Origin: JACVRW01 sp035947555
GTDB taxonomy: Bacteria; Actinomycetota; Thermoleophilia; Solirubrobacterales; Thermoleophilaceae
Direction: 5' to 3'
DNA: 9,977 nucleotides
Assembly: GCA_035947555.1 (NCBI GenBank)
Contig: DASZJZ010000218.1
Span: 1 to 9,977, forward strand
How positions within the stretch are numbered: the first letter of the stretch is position 1; every line of letters starts with the position of its first letter. Below, in pieces: positions 6,346 to 9,977 of the stretch. The notes below the pieces were generated by a model. It saw only the letters and a program-made list of their open reading frames with translations, searched no databases and was not told the origin of the DNA. Position numbers and translations under genes: made by a program.

Positions 6346-7857
6346 ATGTCGGACCTGAAGGAAGCGCTCGAGCGGGCGCGCGGAGGCGGGCCGCAGCGCC
6401 ATCACGACAAGTCGGCCGAGCAGGGCAAGTTGCCGGTGCGCGAGCGCGTGGCCCGCCTGGTCGACCCCGGGAGCTTCGTGGAGGACGCCCTGCTCGCCAA
6501 CTGGGAGCAGGACGGCTTCGGCGCCGACGGCGTTGTCACCGGCATGGCGCAGGTGGGCGGGCGCCCCGTCGCCCTGATGGCGAACGACCCCACCGTCAAG
6601 GCCGGCTCCTGGGGCCCCAAGACGGTCGAGAAGATCATCCGCATCCAGGAGCAGGCGCTCGAGCACCTGGTGCCCATGATCTACCTGGTCGACTCGGCGG
6701 GCGCCCGGATCACCGACCAGGTCCAGATGTTCCCCGGCCGCCGCGGCGCAGGGCGCATCTTCCATACCGAGGTGAAACTGTCTGGCGTCGTGCCGCAGGT
6801 GTGCGTGCTGTTCGGGCCGAGCGCGGCGGGCGGCGCCTACATCCCCGCCTTCTGCGACGTGACGATCATGCGCGACGGCAACGCCTCCATGTACCTCGGC
6901 TCGCCGCGCATGGCGGAGATGGTGATCGGCGAGAAGGTCACGCTCGAGGAGATGGGCGGCGCGCGCATGCACACGGGCGTGTCGGGCTGCGGCCACTTTC
7001 TCGTGAAGTCGGACGAGGAGGGGGTCGACCTCGCCAAGCGCTATCTCTCGTACTTCCCCGCGAACTGGCGCGCGGATCCGCCCACCGCGCCGCCGGCCGA
7101 CGCGGCGGGCGAGCTGCCCGAGATCCCCGCCGACGAGAACAAGCCGTTCGACATGCGCGAGCTGATTGACGCGCTCGTGGACGCCGAGTCCTTCCTCGAG
7201 GTGCAGAAGCGCTGGGCCAAGGAGCTGATCGTGGGCTACGCGCGGCTCGACGGCCGCGCCATCGGGATCGTCGCGAACCAGCCGCGGCAGCGCGGCGGCG
7301 TGCTGTTCGTGGACTCGGCCGACAAGGCGGCGCGGTTCATCTGGACCTGCAACGCGTTCAACATCCCGCTCGTCTTCCTGGCCGACGTGCCCGGGTTCAT
7401 GATCGGCACCCAGGTCGAGCGTCAGGGGATCATCCGGGCGGGCGCGAAGATGATCTCGGCGGTGTCGGAGGCGACGGTGCCGAAGCTCTCGGTGATCGTG
7501 CGCAAGGCGTACGGCGCCGGGCTGTACGCGATGGCAGGGCCGGCCTTCGACCCCGACGCGTGCATCGCGCTGCCGGGGGCCAAGATCGCGGTGATGGGGC
7601 CGCAGGCGGCGATCAACGCGGTGTTCTACAACCAGCTCCAGGCGATCGAGGATCCCGCGGAGCGAGAGCGCCGGACCGAGGAGCTCCGCGCGGAGTACAG
7701 CGAGGAGATCGACATCCTCCACCTGGCCTCGGAGCTCGTGATCGACGCCGTGGTGCAGCCCGGGGACCTGCGCCAGGAGCTGATCCGGCGCTTCGCCGCC
7801 TACGCCTCGCGCGAGCGGAACTGGCCAGCGAAGCGAAACCCCGTCACGCCCGTGTAG
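6346..7857 (+). CDS. Acyl-CoA carboxylase carboxyltransferase (beta) subunit (503 aa)
   Basis: This subunit transfers carboxyl from biotin to an acyl-CoA (propionyl-, acetyl- or branched acyl-CoA), giving a malonyl- or methylmalonyl-type product in the cytosol. There are two crotonase-like halves, about 1-245 and 265-503. The N-half has LVDSAGARI (114-122) and the oxyanion-hole loop PSAAGGAYIPAF (158-169). The C-half has FLADVPGFMIGTQVE (344-358), GIIRAGAKM (361-369) and KAYGAGLYAMAG (387-398). YGAGxYxM is closer to the methylcrotonyl-CoA carboxylase form than to the YGGAYxxM of propionyl-CoA carboxylase, so the substrate is left open. The frame continues upstream to 6046, but the ATG at 6346 begins the conserved N-terminus. 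No Shine-Dalgarno precedes it; TAGATT at 6332-6337 could be a -10 box of a leaderless transcript. The biotinylated alpha subunit is not in the window. Confidence 0.93.
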   Translation: MSDLKEALERARGGGPQRHHDKSAEQGKLPVRERVARLVDPGSFVEDALLANWEQDGFGADGVVTGMAQVGGRPVALMANDPTVKAGSWGPKTVEKIIRIQEQALEHLVPMIYLVDSAGARITDQVQMFPGRRGAGRIFHTEVKLSGVVPQVCVLFGPSAAGGAYIPAFCDVTIMRDGNASMYLGSPRMAEMVIGEKVTLEEMGGARMHTGVSGCGHFLVKSDEEGVDLAKRYLSYFPANWRADPPTAPPADAAGELPEIPADENKPFDMRELIDALVDAESFLEVQKRWAKELIVGYARLDGRAIGIVANQPRQRGGVLFVDSADKAARFIWTCNAFNIPLVFLADVPGFMIGTQVERQGIIRAGAKMISAVSEATVPKLSVIVRKAYGAGLYAMAGPAFDPDACIALPGAKIAVMGPQAAINAVFYNQLQAIEDPAERERRTEELRAEYSEEIDILHLASELVIDAVVQPGDLRQELIRRFAAYASRERNWPAKRNPVTPV

Positions 7858-7864
7858 CGACAGA

Positions 7865-7892
7865 GAGAGGGCGACCCGAAGGCCGCCCTCTC
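7865..7892. terminator. Bidirectional stem-loop between convergent genes
   Basis: A perfect 9-bp inverted repeat, GAGAGGGCG (7865-7873) and CGCCCTCTC (7884-7892), with a 10-nt loop. It begins 8 nt after the carboxylase stop and lies downstream of the convergent propeller gene. There is no T-tract, as is common in high-GC actinobacteria, so it could end transcripts in both directions. Confidence 0.55.
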
Positions 7893-7904
7893 CCGGAAGC
7901 GCAT

Positions 7905-7919
7905 GCCCGCTAGGCGGGC
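7905..7919. terminator. Second small hairpin before the propeller stop
   Basis: GCCCGC (7905-7910), a 3-nt loop, then GCGGGC (7914-7919), six bases beyond the minus-strand stop at 7926. It probably works together with the 7865-7892 stem-loop for minus-strand transcripts. Short, so low confidence on its own. Confidence 0.3.
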
Positions 7920-7925
7920 GGACGC

Positions 7926-9461
7926 TCAGTCGTCGTCACCGCGATCGCGACCGCGGCCTCGCTTGCCGCGATCGTCGTCGTCGCCGCCGCGGCCCTTGCC
8001 GCCGCGATCGTCGTCGTCATCGTCGTCGTCGCCGCGGCCCTTGCCGTCGTCGTCATCGTCGTCGTCGCGGCCCTTGTCGCGGGCGTCGATCGAGAACTCC
8101 TGCGTCTGCGGGTTCAGGCGCCGCAGCTCGATGTCCCGCCTGGTCTCCCTTCCGGTGAACCTGAACACGTTCAGGCCCACCTGGATCTCCGACTCGTAGA
8201 TAAGGCCGTTGTACCAGTACGACGACCACGCGCCGCCCAGCTGGGTCGGCACGGCCGGCGGCGGATCGGACCACCCGAGCGTCCGCGGGCTGGCGGGGTT
8301 CGTGAAGTCGACCACCCACGTGCCGGCCTGGTAATGGCCGCCCACCATCACGTACCGCTCGTCGCGGAGCGGCACGATGTTGTAGTTATGGATCGTGCAG
8401 TTCTCCGCCGAGGACTGGTCCCGGGGAAGCTGCCACTGGCCCAGCTTGGCGCCGGTGTCCGCGTCGTAGAAGAAGGCGCTCTTCTTCACGGGCGGGTCCT
8501 GCGTCTCGCATTCCGGTTGCGTCCCGCCACCGGGCTCCCAGCCGAGGATGATCACCTCACCGTCCCAGGTGAAGGCGGCGGAGTGCCAGTTGCCGTTGCA
8601 GAGCGGTCCGCCGGTGTTGCAGACCCCCGGCTCCTGGATCGTGTAGAGGAACCGCGGATCCTCGAGGCTGCCGCCCGGGATCTCGTTGCGCCCGATGTCG
8701 AACACGTTGGTGTGCATCCCGGAGGCGGACGCGAGCTTGTTGACGTCGCCAAGGATCACGCCGTTGTCGTGCGCCGCATGGCCGCCCATCAGCGGCTCAC
8801 GACGCAGGTGCCTGGCAGCGCCCGGGTTGTCGCGCGGGACCTCGACGATGTCGATCCAGTCGCACTCCCGATCCTCCGGGTTCGGCAGGGTGGCATTCCC
8901 ACCGGAGGTCGCGTTGTAGATGATCGCCCGGTCGCCGTCCGGAACGAGCGTGAGGGTGTGCGTACCGCACCCGGGCGAGTCGGCCTGCGGCCGCGCGCTC
9001 AGCTCGACCTCGCCTACCAACACGGGATCCCTGAGGTTGCTGATGTCGAAGATGTGCATCCCCTCGAAACCGGGCTGCACGATCGACTCATCACAGCGGC
9101 GCGCCTGGGTCTTGGGTGAGTTCCAAGCGCGGACGAGTATGTCCCTCCAGACGACGATGTCGCCCTGATCGCCGTTGCAGCGGGTCCTCGAGATCTCGCT
9201 CGGGTTCGAACCGGCACGAACGATGCGGAATCCGTCGTAGTCGCCGTGGAACACGAGGTTGCCCTGGAACGCAAGGTCTGAGCTGGCGTCGCTGTGGCCG
9301 TCCGGCAGCAGGAAGCTGCCGAAGTCCCTGCTATGCCCAAGTGCCTGCAGGTTGTTCTGATCCGGGCGCGACGCGTGATTGGCGGCTGCTCCGGCGGCCG
9401 ATACGAGCAGTGCGACGGTGCCTGCCGCGAGAACGAGCAGCAGGCGTGAGATCCGTCTCAT
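7926..9461 (-). CDS. Secreted LVIVD-type beta-propeller protein with poly-Asp tail (511 aa)
   Basis: ATG at 9461 chosen because AAAGGAGG (9467-9474) sits 5 nt upstream; an ATG 15 codons earlier has no such site. The signal peptide is about 1-27: MRR, a hydrophobic core of about 18 residues, and AAA before N28. The mature part has blade-like strands such as GMHIFDISNLRDPVLVG (134-150), GTWVVDFTNPASPRTLGW (380-397) and GLNVFRF (429-435), typical of LVIVD-repeat propellers. Conserved-looking His positions (H168, H228, H231, H250, H293, H358, H376) and eight Cys (95, 123, 165, 200, 281, 288, 318, 355) fit a disulfide-stabilised extracellular propeller, possibly with a central metal site. Residues 461-511 alternate Asp blocks with Gly/Arg/Lys blocks. 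The gene is monocistronic and convergent to the carboxylase gene. Enzymatic role unknown. Confidence 0.85.
   Translation of the reverse strand: MRRISRLLLVLAAGTVALLVSAAGAAANHASRPDQNNLQALGHSRDFGSFLLPDGHSDASSDLAFQGNLVFHGDYDGFRIVRAGSNPSEISRTRCNGDQGDIVVWRDILVRAWNSPKTQARRCDESIVQPGFEGMHIFDISNLRDPVLVGEVELSARPQADSPGCGTHTLTLVPDGDRAIIYNATSGGNATLPNPEDRECDWIDIVEVPRDNPGAARHLRREPLMGGHAAHDNGVILGDVNKLASASGMHTNVFDIGRNEIPGGSLEDPRFLYTIQEPGVCNTGGPLCNGNWHSAAFTWDGEVIILGWEPGGGTQPECETQDPPVKKSAFFYDADTGAKLGQWQLPRDQSSAENCTIHNYNIVPLRDERYVMVGGHYQAGTWVVDFTNPASPRTLGWSDPPPAVPTQLGGAWSSYWYNGLIYESEIQVGLNVFRFTGRETRRDIELRRLNPQTQEFSIDARDKGRDDDDDDDGKGRGDDDDDDDDRGGKGRGGDDDDRGKRGRGRDRGDDD
7929..8081 (-). repeat. GTC/ATC-rich low-complexity tract encoding the acidic tail
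   Basis: The tract holds runs of Asp codons (seven, eight, four and three in a row, GAC or GAT) separated by Gly/Arg/Lys segments. On the plus strand the spacer GCGGCCCTTG recurs three times among GTC triplets (near 7990, 8033 and 8067), giving imperfect repeats about 35-45 nt apart. This looks like growth by replication slippage within a coding sequence. It remains in frame to the stop. Confidence 0.7.
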
Positions 9462-9466
9462 GTGAG

Positions 9467-9474
9467 CCTCCTTT
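9467..9474 (-). promoter_or_regulatory. Ribosome binding site of the propeller gene
   Basis: AAAGGAGG on the minus strand, 5 nt before ATG 9461. It is a near-perfect anti-16S match and fixes the start codon. Confidence 0.8.
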
Positions 9475-9509
9475 GAGGTGGGAAGGGTTGGGGTTGTCCC
9501 TCTCACGAG

Positions 9510-9549
9510 GCCGCCGGAGGCCAGCTCCCGACAGACGGAAGCCGGCGGC
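9510..9549 (-). promoter_or_regulatory. Hairpin in the 5' leader of the propeller gene
   Basis: A perfect 8-bp inverted repeat, GCCGCCGG (9510-9517) and CCGGCGGC (9542-9549), with a 24-nt loop, about 50-90 nt upstream of ATG 9461. If transcribed from the candidate promoter near 9569-9597 it would form in the mRNA leader. It could be regulatory or only stabilising. Confidence 0.3.
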
Positions 9550-9737
9550 TCACGTCTGGTCGGGCGGCAGTCTCCACCTCGCGCCCCCGGGAGTCAATGG
9601 CCGCTCTCCCCGAACGGTGCGTTTTCGCCAGATTGGCCCAACCGACCGAGTGCCGCTGTCCCATCCGTAGGAACCGGCACCTTGCGGTTTGGGCGCCGGG
9701 AAGTGGGGGTAGGCACTAGCCCGGGCTCACCGACCTA

Positions 9738-9839
9738 GGGGGAGATCCAGGCTTGCGCAGGTTGCCGGCAGACACGAGGACGCGAGCGAGACGTCGCTCG
9801 GCGCCTTCCCGCAACCCCGACGCAAGCCCCGAGCCCCCC
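9738..9839 (+). ncRNA. Candidate structured 5' leader RNA (unassigned)
   Basis: Four perfect, nested complementary pairs occur within about 100 nt: GGGGG 9738-9742 with CCCCC 9834-9838; GGCTTGCG 9750-9757 with CGCAAGCC 9821-9828; GGTTGC 9760-9765 with GCAACC 9811-9816; and an apical CGAGCGA 9783-9789 with TCGCTCG 9794-9800 closing a 4-nt loop. They are separated by asymmetric internal loops, giving one long arm. The arm ends 11 nt before the GAGGAGGAGG ribosome binding site of the secreted-protein gene at 9866. Position and structure suggest a cis-regulatory leader. I do not recognise it as a known riboswitch class, and pairing could partly be chance in GC-rich DNA. Confidence 0.45.
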
Positions 9840-9865
9840 ATCACCAACCTGAGGAGGAGGTGCGC

Positions 9866-9977
9866 ATGAGATTTGCGTTCCGTTTACTGCTTGCAGCGGC
9901 CCTGACGCTGGCGCTCGTACCGGCGACCGCGGGCGCCCAGCCTCCCCCGGACCCGGGTCCGCCCCAGCCCGGGGGCC
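9866..9977 (+). CDS. Secreted Pro/Gly-rich protein, N-terminus only (3' end outside window)
   Basis: ATG at 9866 with an excellent ribosome binding site (GAGGAGGAGG, 9851-9860, 5-nt spacer). The 37 visible residues start with a signal peptide: MRFAFR, a Leu/Ala-rich core, then ATAGA at 20-24 with probable cleavage before Q25. The mature part begins with a proline/glycine-rich segment (QPPPDPGPPQPGG) that runs off the window, a typical linker at the start of exported or wall-associated proteins. Unlike its neighbours, the first codons include TTT and TTA, as is common in signal peptides. The function cannot be read from this part. Confidence 0.75.
   Translation, partial: MRFAFRLLLAAALTLALVPATAGAQPPPDPGPPQPGG

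Larger units (their letters stand above)
9462..9865. other. 404-bp divergent intergenic region
   Basis: No credible coding frame: the open frames here lack a ribosome binding site and recognisable content. It separates two divergent genes for exported proteins. On the minus strand TTGACT (9592-9597) with GAGACT 17 nt downstream (9569-9574) is a weak promoter candidate for the propeller gene, which would leave a 5' leader of about 100 nt. A 10-bp palindrome, AGCCCGGGCT, lies at 9718-9727. The strongest structures are the inverted repeat at 9510-9549 and the nested stems at 9738-9839, listed separately. I could not identify a clear promoter for the plus-strand gene. Confidence 0.5.

Noticed and set aside
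7929..8081. GTC-rich repeats considered as CRISPR or intergenic satellite
   Set aside because: Repeats have no unique spacers of constant length and lie in frame within the propeller coding sequence.
9670..9690. GGAACC...GGTTT as an ECF sigma promoter
   Set aside because: Only 12 nt separates GGAAC from GTT, shorter than the usual 16-18 nt spacer.
9800..9839. GACGCAAGCC compared with the c-di-GMP (GEMM) riboswitch core
   Set aside because: Only a short chance-level match; the other conserved GEMM segments (CACGCA, GCAAACC) and the receptor loop are absent.

Overview
The window is very GC-rich, with G or C at nearly every third codon position, frequent GTG starts, strong GGAGG-type ribosome binding sites and short intergenic gaps. 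The proteins look like those of a high-GC actinobacterium. The peptidase M15-like protein, the LVIVD-type secreted propeller and the general style would fit Thermoleophilia (Solirubrobacterales or relatives). That placement is inference from protein character and not from a marker gene.

Layout. Positions 1-830 (+) hold the 3' part of a secreted or cell-wall-associated M15/extensin-like zinc peptidase. Positions 927-3061 (+) are a two-gene operon: an ATP-grasp enzyme (A) and a major facilitator superfamily (MFS) transporter, overlapping by GTGA. Convergent to it, 5954-3080 (-) is a three-gene operon: ATP-grasp C, ATP-grasp B and a mannitol-1-phosphate-5-dehydrogenase-like oxidoreductase, again joined by two GTGA overlaps. 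Divergent from that operon are a small glycine-zipper membrane protein (6110-6331, +) and an acyl-CoA carboxylase carboxyltransferase subunit (6346-7857, +). A convergent secreted beta-propeller protein with a poly-Asp tail occupies 9461-7926 (-). The last 112 bases start another secreted, proline-rich protein (+), preceded by an intergenic stretch that can fold into a nested stem structure.

The most interesting part is the 927-5954 block. It has three ATP-grasp paralogues of about 281-284 residues, whose C-terminal motif resembles inositol 1,3,4-trisphosphate 5/6-kinases (DxN-x-FPGYxGVP), together with a polyol-phosphate-dehydrogenase homologue and an exporter-like MFS protein. Upstream of the first gene of BOTH operons, in the same orientation relative to the gene, lie three TTCAC/TCAY-core half-sites at exactly 11-nt spacing. 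This is the arrangement bound by PhoB/OmpR-family regulators. I infer that the two operons form one co-regulated, possibly phosphate- or stress-responsive, polyol/inositol-like modification pathway. Its product and chemistry are unknown. Two of its enzymes also have a substitution at a key active-site position: Asn to Ser in the metal site of ATP-grasp B, and Asn to Ser in the dehydrogenase.
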